Assembly: GCA_033977485.1 (NCBI GenBank)
Contig: CM066998.1
Span: 58,184,274-58,248,273 of the forward strand
Direction: 5' to 3'
Length of the DNA stretch: 64,000 nt
Origin: Hydrangea macrophylla
Lineage: Eukaryota > Streptophyta > Magnoliopsida > Cornales > Hydrangeaceae
The position numbers and the translations under genes are program-made. Under the pieces are notes generated by a model that saw only the letters and a program-made list of their open reading frames with translations, was not told the DNA's origin and did not search any database. This document shows, in pieces, positions 1 through 32,611 of this stretch (positions within the stretch are counted from its first letter, which is position 1; every line of letters begins with the position of its first letter).

Positions 1-161
1 GTGAGATTTTATTCCCTCTCACAAGATTTAAAATTTGCTGAGTTGACCTATATAGGGGCGAGATGAATTAATGCATATTCCTTATTAGTTTGTAATACCA
101 TGTAGGATTATGCAACATTTGTATTCAATATTTAGCCCCTTTATTCATACGTACATTACTA

Positions 162-426
162 CTTCCTATGTCCCATTTTTTTTTTGCCTATCTTCAAATA
201 TCAAACTTTTTAAGCAAATGCCATGCATTGTCTCCCATTAAAAAAAGTTTATTCTTTCAAAATTACTCATTTTACTTCATTTTCCAAGAACGAATACTCC
301 TCCACATTTAAGTTTAGGAAGGTTAGAAAGTGAGTAAAAAATATGCATTTAATAGTCAAAGTATTTTTTAGTTTTGAGAGGGCTAAAAAAGGTAAAAGGT
401 AGTCATACAAATTGGGACGGAGGGAG
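162..426. repeat. Stowaway-like MITE, 3' flank of CRK-1
   Basis: The left end reads CTTCCTATGTCCC and the right end GGGACGGAGGGAG, and both are flanked by TA, the Stowaway (Tc1/Mariner) target duplication. The body is AT-rich and non-coding. It lies about 600 bp beyond the CRK-1 stop codon. The left terminus has drifted from the right one, so this is an older copy than the one at 51553..51799. Confidence 0.7.
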
Positions 427-620
427 TACTATTACATTTTTAAAATTTTAAAATTTTAATGTTATTTAAGCAAGAAGGAAGACATGACGAAACTAGTTTA
501 ATGTTATTTTGCGGATAAAAGTTCATCACTAAAGGTCAGTTTAGTTGTAGTGTTTTCCTTTACCTTTTCTTCTACCTCACGAACTTCATTAACCAAACAA
601 AGACTAAAAGTTCGGAATAA

Positions 621-754
621 GGGATGTTTGACACAGCTTTTGTTTCTGCTATTCAAACCCCAAAAAATTATCATAACTTTTGGCTAATCGTAAATTTCAA
701 CAATTGACCACTCGCCTTTTTAGCAATTGAATCACGGAATGGGAACCCGACCAC
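621..754. repeat. Small MITE-like inverted repeat shared by both CRK 3' flanks
   Basis: This AT-rich stretch begins GGGATGTTTGACACAGC and ends GGGAACCCGACCAC. A related, longer copy lies at the matching place beyond CRK-2 (53511..53730). It therefore probably predates the CRK duplication, or belongs to a family that inserts often. No target duplication was identified. The remaining bases 427..620 and 755..1018 are AT-rich CRK-1 3' flank with no gene seen. Confidence 0.45.
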
Positions 755-1018
755 AAAAAAACAAGACATTTAAGTGAACAATTAATCCACATTTGTCCAA
801 AGCACGTTTAGGACTTAATCAGTTCATAACATACTCCAAATTGTTCCCATCGGACAAGTACAAAATCAGGGAGGATATTGTAAGTATTACTAGCAGTTGA
901 CAAACTTATTGAATCTTACCTCCACTAGTCTTTACACTCGTGATCTTTCTGAGCCTAACTAAGCTCATTCATATCACAACATTTAACCTATTTTGAAATT
1001 TTTCCTAGACTTACCACA

Positions 1019-20481
<19,463 letters not shown>

Positions 20482-20596
20482 TTTGGGAATCTGGGAGCTT
20501 CCCTCAAGCCTACAGGCCAAAGGGTTTTTGGATTTATGAATAAATTTGGTTCCAATTTTAAGAGGAAATGAATGGGTGAAGATGAAATTATTGTTT

Positions 20597-20602
20597 GGTC
20601 AA
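20597..20602 (-). promoter_or_regulatory. W-box upstream of CRK-1
   Basis: TTGACC on the minus strand lies about 115 bp upstream of the chosen ATG. The same word in the same context (ATGAAATTATTGTTT on the plus strand) precedes CRK-2. WRKY factors bind TTGAC[C/T], and Arabidopsis CRK genes are known to have W-boxes. The site is inferred from sequence only. Confidence 0.45.
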
Positions 20603-20870
20603 GTCGAGCTCACGCTTTGATCAACATGTTTATGATCAAACCAGAAAGAAATTTAATTTTGAAGTTGAATTGTATTATTGACCAAAATCATCATAATATC
20701 GCTTATGTGATATTTTAGTTGCAAATCACACACTAATTTTTCGAAAATCAGCGTGACCAGAAGACTTGTGTGCTTAAGAAAGCTATATGGACCCACATAA
20801 ATGAATTTGGGGTAGTTGTTGAGGAAAAATGAGAAGAAAGTAATGGAGGTGATGGTGATGGGAGTGAAAC

Positions 20871-21369
20871 AGGAGAAGTTATTCAGTGAGTCCGTTACGT
20901 CATGTTAATATAGTGGTGTAGTGTGACCTTCTTAATAAAAAGGAGTCATGTGCCCATTAACACTAGCAGCTTATAACATGTGGTGGGTAGTTTTTTTTTT
21001 TCATTTTGATCACCACATGACATGATTCCCAAGAAGTAGGAGCTATATGTGTGGTTGAGATGAGAAATTATTCAGTGAGCCCGTCACACCACGTCGGCAT
21101 GCTGATATAGTGTGATCATTTAATCACAACCACTTATTTGCCCTCTCCTTCTTGGGGATCATGACAAGTGATTATCAAATTCCACTAACCACTTATCATA
21201 ATCTCCCTAGAAAGAGGGGGCAAGTGGATGGTTGAAATTAATTGGTCATACCACATCAACATGCTGACGTGATGTGACGAAATCACTGAATAACTTCTCG
21301 ATTGGAATTAAGAGGTCACACCTCAATACCATACTGACATAGTATGACGGACTGACTGAATAATTTCTC
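20871..21369. mobile_element. Foldback element upstream of CRK-1
   Basis: The ends read AGGAGAAGTTATTCAGTGAG and the inverted CTGACTGAATAATTTCTC, with a second inverted pair inside (near 21061 and 21250-21300). GTGAAAC flanks both sides (20864..20870 and 21370..21376). A related locus at about 51832..51850 lacks the insert and looks like an empty site. It is non-coding and lies about 390 bp upstream of the CRK-1 ATG. Confidence 0.6.
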
Positions 21370-21376
21370 GTGAAAC

Positions 21377-23435
21377 TGTCCATTTTTCCAACACGGTACT
21401 AGAAATTAGGTGGCGGAGGACCGGACTAGTTGTGCTGACTTTGAAAATTTGGCTTTATTGTTCTTCGTCCTGGGTTTTAGTATGTGCTTTCTCGTAGGAG
21501 GCCGGGCCGATTTCGGGCCGGGCCTAAATTAGATATTAAGTGCACTGATCTTTGTCCAAGTTCAGCCCGGTTCTATGGCGGGCTTAGAGATGATTGTCCA
21601 AGGCCGACCCTAACAACATCTCAAATCCCAAACCCAGTCCAATGCTATGTTTTTTTTATTTAGTATTTTTTTTAAGGACTTTAACTTGAAAAAAAAAAAA
21701 AACTTTATCATAAAAAATGTTTCGAAAGATTGTTAACACACATTATTGACAAAAAATGCAATAACAACTCTTGTAAGAATAGATATATAGTGAGTATCTT
21801 ATATAATTATATTAATCTATGAATTATTTAATATAAAACATAAAATATATATATATCACTAATACTCAGGCGGGGCCGGGCCAAATCGGGTCTCATTTGC
21901 TATGTCCAAGCCCGGTCATAATTGAGCGTGCCTAAAAAATAAGAGCCAAGCCTACTTGTGCGGGCCAACCTCTTTGCCCAAGCCCAAAAAAAGTAGGGCC
22001 GACCGGGCCATCGAGCAATTGGCTACCCCTACTTTCTCGTGGATATCATGTGGATAAACATGGAAAAATGAACCATCCAGTCCGGTCTAGCCCGGCCTGA
22101 TTGGTGGCGGCCAGATTGTTTTCTTTTCCCCTCATGAAATCCATGAACCAAACAAAGCCTAAAAGTGCCACATGATGGACAAGAAAACTTGCGTGATAGA
22201 TTTGAAATGCAAAGATTGCAACCTTTAAAATTCAGAAGTTTAAGCAAGGAAGTTTTGATAGAAAGCTGCAACTGAATATTATAGATTAGCAAATAATCAA
22301 GTCCTCAAAACAGGAGCAATGCCTATGTACATCTCTCTGGAGCAACAACCCCAAAACAGGAGCAAGAACATAATCATTCTATCAAAAAGGGAACAAATAT
22401 AAATAAAGAAATAAATACAAAAAAAATCATAAAGGGAAAAGCAGCATGATTGGGCCCTAACCTAATTAAAGGGGGGGTGGGGGGGTTGTAATCAAAAATC
22501 AACATGTTTGACACATGTTTGCAAGAAAGAAAAAAAAAATTGTTTAAAACACCATTACAGTAACCAGATTTGCTAGATCTAAGGAAGAACTTTTAGGTTC
22601 TCAACAATTTTAACATAAAGAGCACGTAGATCTAAGAAGAAGAGCACATGAAAACATAGATCTAACATTTTTTTGCGATTCTACAAAACCCTAACCTTAT
22701 ACAGACCCACCAAAACGAGACTCCAGATGTTAACAAACCTCAGAACTTGTGATCGGCCACGGATATGATGCTCGATGACAGCGGAAAAGCACGTTGACGG
22801 CGGGAAAGCTCAGCGACGACATGGGATCGTGAAGAATCACAAGTCGCCGAATTACCTTTGTTCTCTTTGTCTCTCTCTCTCGTTAGCTTTGATTTGTTAT
22901 GAAACAAGTGAACTTGCGGGTTGGGTCTTTTAAATACCAAGGGTAAATTTGTCATTTTCCTTCCACAATCTCACTTAACATTATTCTCGTGTTTTTAATA
23001 CCTCCTCCCCCCCAGGTGTTAGTAAATACCCCCTAAACAGCATTCTTTTTAACCAAACATAGTAATACTTTGCGTTAGTTTATACAGTAAAACACCAAAC
23101 AAACACAGTATTCACCTGGATTGGACCAAAATAGTCCAATCCTCCTTAGTTATCTGGCAAACAAACGAGGCCCTAGGTTATGAGTTTAGGGTCTTGCTTT
23201 TAAACTATTGAGATTATAATTATAAAAGCAAAATAATTTAATGAAAATAGAAATTAACTTAATAGTAACCCTTTACTTGTAATTCTAGTTATCAAATGTA
23301 ATATAAAATGTAAGATTTAGTCCCTCTCCAGCCGTTTTATTATAGGTTAGTCCATCTTAAGGACTAGATTAGAAATAAATCATTTTTTCCAATTTAATAT
23401 TTTTTTATTGTCTAAACTACCCTACTCACATGGTC
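21377..23435. other. Intergenic DNA without a supported gene
   Basis: This holds a GGGCCGGGCC-rich repeat in two parts (near 21500..21620 and 21870..22010), the end of a PIF-like MITE (ATCCATGAACCAAACAAAGCC near 22139..22160), and AT-rich sequence. A short minus-strand ORF at 22740..22955 shows no recognisable domain. A GGGGGGGTGGGGGGG run is at about 22471..22487. I see no credible gene. Confidence 0.6.
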
Positions 23436-23439
23436 AGTG

Positions 23440-24520
23440 ATATACTTATATATATATATATATATATTCGTGTAACTATATATGGACATAGCATAGATTT
23501 GAAGTTAATGTCATTAACTGATAATGGGATTAGGTCCCCTTATCTGCTCACCATGATCTTTTGGTTGAAATTCAAATTATTTAATACGTTTTGCTCAAAG
23601 AGTGAGAATTTCGTAGTCTTTTGTGAGAATTTCTCAGTATTTACACAGTTCATTTTTTAAGGTCTGCTTAAGATCCAGACTGTATATTCGTGTATCTATA
23701 TATGGACATATGGATATAAATTTGAAGTTAATGTCATTAACTGATAATGGGATTATGTTCCCTTAATTCATAGGATCTCCTTATCTGCTCACCATGATCT
23801 TTTGGTTAAAATTCAAATTATTTAATACGTTTTGCAGACTTGATTCATCCTGTTTGGTTGTCATTATAATACAAATCTAAACTTAGTGAGAAATTTCTCA
23901 GTGTTTGACCTACAAAAAACCATAATCATTTTTTTTTTCATGAAGAATTTCTACAATTTTGATAATTTTCTCAGAATTTGTCATAAAACTCCACACAACA
24001 CGGGAGAATTTAGTGAGAAATTTCTTAGTATTTGACCTACAAAAAACTATAATCATTTTTTTGCATGAAAAAATTCTACTATTTGTTAAATTTCTCAGTG
24101 TTTGTCATAAAACTCCTTACTCGCATGGTCAGTTATATACATATATATATATATATTCGTGTATCTATATATGGACATATAGATATAGATTTGAAGTTAA
24201 TGTCATTAAGTGATAATGAGATTATACTCCATTAATTCAAGGTATCTCCTTATCTTCTCACCATAATCTTTTGGTTGAAATTCAAATTATTCAATATGTT
24301 TGGCAGACTTGATTCATCCAGTTTGGTTGTTATTATAACAATTCGGATCTTAAGCAGACCTTAAAAAATGGACCTAAAAGACAAACTGTGTAAAGGCTGA
24401 GAAATTATCACAAAAGACTGGAAAATTCTCACTCTTTGAAATTTCTCAGTCTTTTGTGAGAATTTCTCAATCATTACATAGTCCGTCTCTTAGGTCCCTT
24501 TTTTAAGGTCCGCGTAGCAG
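23440..24520. repeat. Direct and inverted AT-rich repeats
   Basis: A block beginning with a TA run and then TTCGTG, ATATATGGACATA and TTTGAAGTTAATGTCATTAA occurs three times (about 23455, 23685 and 24150). Inverted copies of AAGGTCTGCTTAAGATCC lie at about 23659 and 24345, flanked by CACAGT and GAGAATTTCTCA words. This looks like a non-autonomous element with internal duplications. Its class was not determined. Confidence 0.55.
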
Positions 24521-24535
24521 GTGGATAGTTTAGGT

Positions 24536-25144
24536 GCACAAAACCAGTGTATAAGAGTGTACATGAGCTGAGCCGCTCAACAAGGGCTCACGGCTCGGCT
24601 CGTATAATAAATGAGCCAAACTCGAGCTTGAATACAAAGCTCGTTTAATACACGAGCCAAGCGTGAGCACACATGAACTTGACTCGATTAGGCGCTCGCG
24701 AACTGTTCGATTAAGACTCGTATAGTAGGCTCATGAAAATCTCTTTAATATGTTTGATAAGGGGTTGTTTAATTATATATATATATATATATATGATAAT
24801 TATAAAAATATAGTATATGTTTAATGTCAAGTATAAAAATTGAAAAAAAAATATTATTTATGATAATTATAAAAATAATATATATAGATATATATATATA
24901 ATGCAAAATATTTAAAATTAAAAGAATATTGGCATATTATAATGTGCATAGTCCTAAATTCACGTGTCAAGCAATTATTTTAGGTAAAAAAAAAAATATA
25001 TATATATATGTATGTATATGCCAACTGTCAAGTATTGAGCTTAGTTCATGGGTTTTGATTGGCAACTTAAACTTGTTACTAGGGTGTACACGAGTTAAGC
25101 CACTCAACAAGGGCTCGCGGCTCGGCTTGATAACAACTAGGCTC
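24536..25144. repeat. GAGCTCGG-rich dispersed repeat, left part
   Basis: The sequence is dominated by words such as GAGCCGCTCAACAAGGGCTC, CGGCTCGGCTCG and AATAAATGAGCC. The repeat is interrupted by the solo LTR at 25145 (target GGCTC) and resumes at 37223..37284, then at 49986..50043 after a second insertion. It also contains TA microsatellites near 24775 and 24880. Confidence 0.65.
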
Positions 25145-26315
25145 TGTAATAACCTTCATTTTCATTCATTTGCATTGTCATATTTAATATTCATTGTCCA
25201 CTTTTATTTTAATTACAATTCTTGTGTGTAGAATTTATTTCTTGCTTTATTTCATATTTGAAATTCTTATTTGGGGCCAGACTGCAATTTTACAAAATTA
25301 GTGACACCTGTGTTAGATTTCAAAACTGTATTTCAAAACGATGGAAATGTTTACTTTTAACTCAATCAGTATTTTTATGAAACCAGAAAACCATTTCTTA
25401 CGTTAAAATGAATTTTCTGTATTTTTGTGGTGAACACCGCGCCGCGAAAATACCAGTTTATGTTCAAAACTGTCCACGCTGTGCTAAATTTCCACAGATT
25501 TTGAAAGTGATGTAAAGCAAAGACATGACATTTGCTTTATTGCTAATTATGGAAACTAATCATTGACTTAGGCTTTGTTTGGTTGTGCATTGTGTGAGTG
25601 TTATATTTTTATGCCATAAGTTGTTTTGCCAAACACCTCTAATTTGGCCCCTACTAACCTATTCTTGACCTTTAGGTCATCTGAGAATTGATATAAAATA
25701 TATACGTATGTATGCATCTGTGTATATGTGGTTTGTAATTAAATTAGAAATCATTTTAATTTGTTGAGTATTCTTGATTTAACTTGGGCACCAAGATGTA
25801 AGGTTTGGTTTTGCTACAAGTACACACTCCCTCTCACTAAGATCACATTCTGCACAACTCATAACACAGAGAGATAAGAGAGGACTTGAGAGTTAACTCC
25901 AGAATTATAGAGAGAGAGAACTTCTATCCACCATAGCCAAGCTCAAGAGGATTTCTTAATTGGTCTTTCTTTCTCAACACATATCTCTACACTCTCAATC
26001 ACAGTGAGTATTTTAAACTCACTCTTAAATATAATTCATGCTTAGTTACTACTTGGGTGTATGTAATTGTTAATCCCCATTGATGATCATACGTTTGAAT
26101 TTCAAAGTTTAGAAACATGGATTTTTCAAACTTAACCAAAATCCATTTTTAGAGATGATTATGAAATATTATACATCATATATGCTATGTTTAGAATTTT
26201 AGAGCTTAATTTGTTCATATGAAAAAGTATATAAGAAAATTAGTTTTGTCATCTTTTAGTCTTTCATTAAATTCTAGAGTTATAGTTTAATTCATGTAAA
26301 ATAGATTATAAATTC

Positions 26316-29300
26316 TGTCACGCCCCGGAAACCGAAGCGCGAGGAAAGAGAAAAGATAGAGAGAAAAGAATTAAAATCCAATCACAATGCGGAAGTGACT
26401 TTGGAAACCCACGGGGTTTCCTACAAGGATGACTTGCTAATACATAAACCCAAAATGGACTTACATATTAACAAGTCCATCAAAGATGAAAGCATTTGAA
26501 AATCACATTAAAAGACTTTCCGGGCAAGCACTATATCAAGGAGAAAAGGAAAAATTACAATGAATTTGATAAAAGGTCATTTTTGACAGTTGCTGAATTT
26601 TAAAACACCCGTAAGTAACTATATCTTTGAAATTTTCACATTCTGTTCACGATAGTCCATGTAAAATTCGATTCTGCACAACTTTTATCTAATGACATTT
26701 TTTCCAATTATGCACCATTTGGGTAGAAAATAAAAAAAAACAGTAGATGTTTTTTTTTTACAGTACTTTGACAGCATTATGAAGTGTCTCCAATTATGCT
26801 AAATCCTCAAGTTTAAACCTCAATACATGACTAAACAAGTCTTAAATGACATATAACACATGCCTAGACCAAACGGAACTTCATATACTCGAAATTTATT
26901 AAAAACGAGAAGTGAAAGAGATAAAGAGAGGAATAAGGGGAGAGGGAGAGATTGGGAGAGATTAGGAGAGAGATTTAGGGAGAGATAAGGAGAGAGATAT
27001 AGGGAATGTATTCTAAACACACACACACACACATGTGTATTTTCACATTCGGAAACCTTTTAAAAATTTATATACATAATTCCAACATAAATAAAAGGAA
27101 ATAATATTTTAGAAAGGGAAAGAGATCAAAGAGGGGAGAGGAGAGAAGGAGAATGGGAGAGATTTAGAACGTTTAAATGTTTGAAACCTTGTTGGAATTA
27201 AAAGAGGGGTTTGATCCGGCAAGGACCCAACTATAAAACGAGCTAAACTACAACAAATGAACTCTCATAAAATCAACCACCCAAACCAATCCGGCAAGGA
27301 TTCAAACAAAAGAGGAAAACAAATAATTGACATGTAAATCAAAAAGACAAGAACTTAAAGAGGTTCAACGACCTCGGAAAGTAAATACATCATCATAAAG
27401 TAAGTTTAGCAATTGAAATAAATAACCATGAAAGCAAGGGCTAACACTTGTCCCACTAAAATCAAAGAAGCCTCTCAAATACAAGAGATAAGAGCCTAAG
27501 CTCACGAAGTTTTTGTAAAACCTTAATACTCTAAGTTTCAAAGCATTAAACATTTACAATCTTCCAAAGTGACTGAATCAACAAGAGAGATATTCATATA
27601 CATAACTAAGCATGAGTCTTCAAAATAGAACAAAATGCCTCATAGTTCACGCGTCGAGTCACATATGCCCTTTGCCCTTATCAAGCTTACCTGAAAAAAT
27701 GTTTTTGTCGTTTTTATGAGAACGACGGCTCGTAGAAAACATTGTAACAAGTCTATATGCTACCCATGACTAAAATGAAATGAGGTGCAATGAATCGCCA
27801 CCATGGCTACAATGAAATGTTTAAAACCGCAAGGCTATGCGTGACAAATACACATCTCTCTCGTTACCGGACCATGAACCACCCACGCATGGAGTGTAGC
27901 AGACCAACTTCCGGGAGCTACCCGAATATAGTTTGGAGTTTGAATGTTTCTAAGGGTCATTCTCTCTGTCTCACATCACAACTCACGTCCGGATTTCTTA
28001 AATTAAATTCCCACACATGGGGTTTTTATCTCTTTTTCAAATAAAACCTTTATGTCGTGATACGTGAATGCTTGCCGATTTGGCCTCAATGCATGAAATG
28101 TTTAAAATGACATTATAGATGCTCCAACAAAATAGTGAACACAATAATTCTTGCATGTTGAACATGTATCAAAGACATCAAGAGTTGAATTAAAATTCAT
28201 AATATAGCCTTCCTAACAAGGATTTCTAAACTAACGTCCTAACATGCTTTTACACATAAAGGGAGCATCCTAAGCACTACTAGCATCACATAATCAAATA
28301 TAGTACAACTAAAGCATGTAAATTCACAATTTGTCATACAACTCTAAATTTACTACTTTGGGGAAAACTTAATGCATGTGTCAAAATTATTCTCATAACA
28401 TCATTTTAATTACATTTAACACCCCAAAATCACAACTAGCACAACCAATGCATATAATCACATTTAGGCATATTAACTTTAACATTACATCTTTGGGGGA
28501 AAAGTCCTAATACATGTGTCTAAGTCTCTCCTAACATATAAATATACTCATTACATCTTAGGCAAGTATAACATATAAAATTGCAATAATGTAAATCTAC
28601 CTCAATGCTTAGCTTCCAAAAGATCAATGGCAACTCAAGAGAGCTAAGCACAACCAAAATAACTTCAAGGCTTGTGCTAGGATCTTGAAGAATGCTTCAA
28701 GAATGCACCTCTAATCAAGAACAACCCAAGGTTAGGATAGAAGTCATAAAACTAGTAAACCCTAGGTTGTTAGAGATTGGAAAAACTTACCCACACTAGA
28801 AATCCTCCATAGAAATGATTAGGATGTGAAAGAGATATTCTATATACTCCAAGGAAGCTATAAAAGAGAAGAGAAGTTCAATAAAAACCCAAATTTTTGA
28901 AATCAAGTGAAATCCTAGAATTTGGGGGTTTTCTAGAATGCTTACCAAATGATGCTTCCAAGCTCTAGGATGGTTAGAGATGCTAGATAATGATCATCTT
29001 GAGCTTCTCTTGCAATCTTGTAGAAGGAAACCCAAGGAAGAAGAAGAACTTTGGATTTTCTTGGCTCTTGAAGTGTATAGAGAAGAAGAGATGAAGAGAA
29101 ACGCTTCCAACCCAAAAACTAATGTGAAAATGAAATGGGGAGGAGGGGGTGGCCGACTATAGTGGTATGGGGTGGGACCCACATCACTTATTTGGTCAAT
29201 ACTGAATGTTTTGATACCTAAACGGACAGTCTGACCCAACGTGTAACCACAAAATTAAATAAACACATCCACAGGCACAGAAATAAATTTCTAAGCATAT

Positions 29301-29426
29301 GAAAGGCCAAATAAAATTATTCAGTCATGCTCTGGAATTAAAAATACAGTCAAATAAAGTAATGGTCCACAACAGGTAAGGCAAAATTACCCCATTACCC
29401 TTTATTATAAATTCTGAAACATTACA
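26316..29426 (-). repeat. 3' LTR of the deleted chromovirus
   Basis: This is about 3.1 kb. From 26761 upward it is a close copy of 29813..32477 at an offset of about 3051 bp. Differences include scattered substitutions and small indels, so this insertion is older than the Tat element. Short ORFs inside (for example 28980..29162) are conserved only because the LTRs are copies. It contains purine-rich GAGAG tracts and CA repeats near 26900..27035. Confidence 0.78.
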
Positions 29427-29471
29427 GTCTACCCCCTTAAAAGGATTCCGTCCCGGAATCCGGAACGGCAA

Positions 29472-29812
29472 TCACGCAAAGGGATCAACGACTTGCTCAA
29501 CCTTAACAACAATAAGGGAAGAAGCACAGCAAAACACATAGCATGTAAAGAAGCTTACACTACTCAGGAAAAGATGAGGATAATTCTTCCTCGATTCACC
29601 CTCGTCCCCCCAAGTCAACTCGGAAATACCATGATGATTCCACTGAATTCTCACCAATGGAATAACTCTACCTCGTTGCACACGGTCCTTCCTCTCAAGA
29701 ATCTGAACAGGTTGTTCCTCATACAAAGCATCTTCACTAAGAGGCAAATCAGTCCAATCGAGTACATGCTATGGATCGGGATAAGGCTTATGGAGTGGAT
29801 CAAAATTATACC
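29472..29812 (-). pseudogene. Chromovirus integrase C-terminus with chromodomain (remnant)
   Basis: The minus strand encodes DPLHKPYPDP, a stop codon, then HVLDWTDLPLSEDALYEEQP, QILERKD, PLVRIQWNHHG and ELTWGDE through to NYPHLF. This is the characteristic end of chromovirus integrases, where the chromodomain guides integration. The in-frame TAG and the absence of the rest of pol show it is dead. It is followed by the PPT at about 29427..29442. Confidence 0.8.
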
Positions 29813-32477
29813 AGCACTTTGACAGCATTATGAAGTGTCTCCAATTATGCTAAATCCTCAAGTTTAAACCTCAATACATGACTAAACAATTCCTAAAGGA
29901 CATATAACACATGCCTAGACCAAACGGAACTTCATATACTCGAAATTTATTAAAAACGAGAAGTGAAAGAGATAAAGAGAGGAATAAGGGGAGAGGGAGA
30001 GATTGGGAGAGATTAGGAGAGAGATGTAGGGAGAGATAAGGAGAGAGATATAGGGAATGTATTCTAAACACACACATGTGTGTATTTTCACATTCAGAAA
30101 CCTTTTAAAAATATATTTATATACATAATTCCAACATAAATAAAAGGAAATAATATTTTAGAAAGGGAAAGAGATCAAAGAGGGGAGAGGAGAGAAGGAG
30201 AATGGGAGAGATTTAGAACGTTTAAATATTTGAAACCTTGTTGGAATTAAAAGAGGGGTTTGATCCGGCAAGGACCCAACTATAAAACGAGCTAAACTAC
30301 AACAAATGAACTCTCATAAAAGCAACCACCCAAACCAATCTGGCAAGGATTAAAACAAAAGAGGAAAACAAATAATTGACATGTAAATAAAAAAGACAAG
30401 CTAGAACTTACAGAGGTTCAACGACCTCGGAAAGTAAATACATCATCATAAAGTGAGTTTAATAATTGAAAGAAATAACCATGAAAGCAAGGGCTAACAC
30501 TTGTCCCACTAAAATCAAAGAAACTTCTAAAATACAAGAGATAAGAGCCTAAGCTCACGAAGTTTTTGTAAAACCTTAATACACTAAGTTTCAAAGCATT
30601 AAACATTTACAATCTTTCAAAGTGACTGAATCAACAAGAGAGCTATTCATATACATAACTAAGCATGAGTCTTCAAAATAGAACAAAATGCCTCATAGTT
30701 CACGCGTCGGGTCACATATGCCATTTGCCCATATCAAGCTTACCTGAAAAATGTTTTGTCATTTTTATGAGAACGACGGCTCGTAGAAAACATTGTAACA
30801 AGTCTATATGCTACCCATGACTAAAATGAAATGAGGTGCAATGAATCGCCACCATGGCTACAATGAAATGTTTAAAACCGCAAGGCTATGCGTGACAAAT
30901 GCACATCTCTCTCGTTACCGGACCATGAGCCACCCACGCATGGAGTGTAGCATACCAACTTCCGGGAGCTACCCGAGTATAGTTTGGAGTTTGAATGTTT
31001 CTAAGGGTCATTCTCCCTGTCTCACATCACAACCCACGTCCAGATTTCTTAAATCAAATTCACACACATGGGGTTTTTATCTCTTTTTCAAATAAAACCT
31101 TTATGTCGTGATACGTGAATGCTTGTCGATTTGGCCTCAATGCATGAAATGTTTAAAATGACATTATAGATGCTCCAACAAAATAGTGAACACAATAATT
31201 CTTGCATGTTGAACATATATCAAAGACATCAAGAGTTGAATTAAAATTCATAATATAGCCTTCCTAACAAGGATTCCTAAACTAACGTCCTAACATGCTT
31301 TTACACATAAAGGGAGCATCCTAAGCACCACTAGCATCACATAATCAAATATAGTACAACTAAAGAATGTAAATTCACAATTTGTCATACAACTCTAAAT
31401 TTACTACTTTGGGGAAAACTTAATGCATGTGTCAAAATTATTCTCATAACATCATTTTAATTACATTTAACACCCCAAAATCACAACTAGCACAACCAAT
31501 GCATATAATCACATTTAGGCATATTAACTTTAACATTACATCTTTGGGGAAAAAGTCCTAATACATGTGTCTAAGTCTCTCCTAACATATAAATATACTC
31601 ATAGCATCTTAGGCAAGTATAACATATAAAATTGCAACAATGTAAATCTACCTCAATGCTTAGCTTCCAAAAGATCAATGGCAACTCAAGAGAGCTAAGC
31701 ACAACCAAAATAACTTCAAGGCTTGTGCTAGGATCTTGAAGAATGCTTCAAGAATGCAACTCTAATCAAGAACAACCCAAGGTTAGGATAGAAGTCATGA
31801 AACTAGTAAACCCTAGGTTGTTAGAGATTGGAAAAACTTACCCACACTAGAAATCCTCCATAGAAATGGTTAGGATGTGAAAGAGATATTCTGTATACTC
31901 CAAGGAAGCTATAAAAGAGAAGAGAAGTTCAATAAAAACCCAAATTTTCGAAATCAAGTGAAACCCTAGAATTTGGGAGTTTTCTAGAATGCTTACCAAA
32001 TGATGCTTCCAAGCTCTAGGATGGTTAAAGATGCTAGATAATGATCATCTTGAGCTTCTCTTGCAATCTTGTAGAAGGAAACCCAAGGAAGAAGAAGAAC
32101 TTTGGATTTTCTTGGCTCTTGAAGTGTATAGAGAAGAAGAGATGAAGAGAAACGCTTCCAACCCAAAAACTAATGTGAAAATGAAATGGGGAGGAGGGGG
32201 TGGCCGACTATAGTGGTATGGGGTGGGACCCACATCACTTATTTGGTCAATACTGAATGCTTTGATACCCAAACGGACAGTCTGACCCAACGTGTAATCC
32301 CAAAATTAAATAAACACATCCACTGGCACAGAAATAAATTTCTAAGCATATGAAAGGCCAAATAAAATAATTCAGTCATGCTCTGGAATTAAAAATACAG
32401 TCAAATAAAGTAATGGTCCACAACAGGTAAGGCAAAATTACCCCATTACCCTTTATTATAAATTCTGAAACATTATA
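29813..32477 (-). repeat. 5' LTR of the deleted chromovirus (truncated)
   Basis: This copy matches 26761..29426 but lacks the last 445 bp of the LTR (26316..26760), where the deletion joined it to the pol remnant near CACTTTGACAGC. Its outer end reads TATAATG on the minus strand, against TGTAATG in the 3' LTR. Confidence 0.75.
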
Positions 32478-32611
32478 GATTCATAATCCTTGTGAAAAAC
32501 CGAAGAGATCCATATATCATATGCCCTATTTGCTTTCGAATTCGAAAATGGGTCAAAAAGACTCTGAATTTCTGAAATAGAGCAGTTCTGACGAAGAAGA
32601 TGAAGTCTCTG

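Larger units (their letters stand above)
26316..32477 (-). mobile_element. Deleted chromovirus (Tekay/Del-like) retrotransposon
   Basis: On the minus strand there is a truncated 5' LTR (32477 to 29813), a 386 bp leftover of the internal region ending with the chromodomain and a PPT (TTTTAAGGGGGTAGAC), and a full 3' LTR (29426 to 26316) ending GGGGCGTGACA. Flanks AATTC (26311..26315) and GATTC (32478..32482) agree at 4 of 5 bases. A deletion removed the end of the 5' LTR, the PBS, gag and most of pol. Confidence 0.78.

Noticed and set aside
22740..22955. Small protein gene of 71 codons
   Set aside because: No domain, no homologous frame elsewhere in the window, and the surrounding DNA is repeat-rich.
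23440..24520. CRISPR-like or satellite array
   Set aside because: There are only three unequal copies with irregular spacing plus inverted copies, in a plant nuclear context. This fits a decayed transposable element.
28980..32290. Identical 60-codon ORFs at 28980 and 32031 (and 81-codon ORFs opposite)
   Set aside because: They are copies within the two LTRs of one retrotransposon, so the identity reflects LTR duplication, not coding constraint. The proteins are low-complexity.
26761..32477. Simple 3.05 kb tandem duplication
   Set aside because: A PPT, chromodomain coding, TG..CA ends and approximate 5 bp flanks show that these are LTRs of a deleted retrotransposon.
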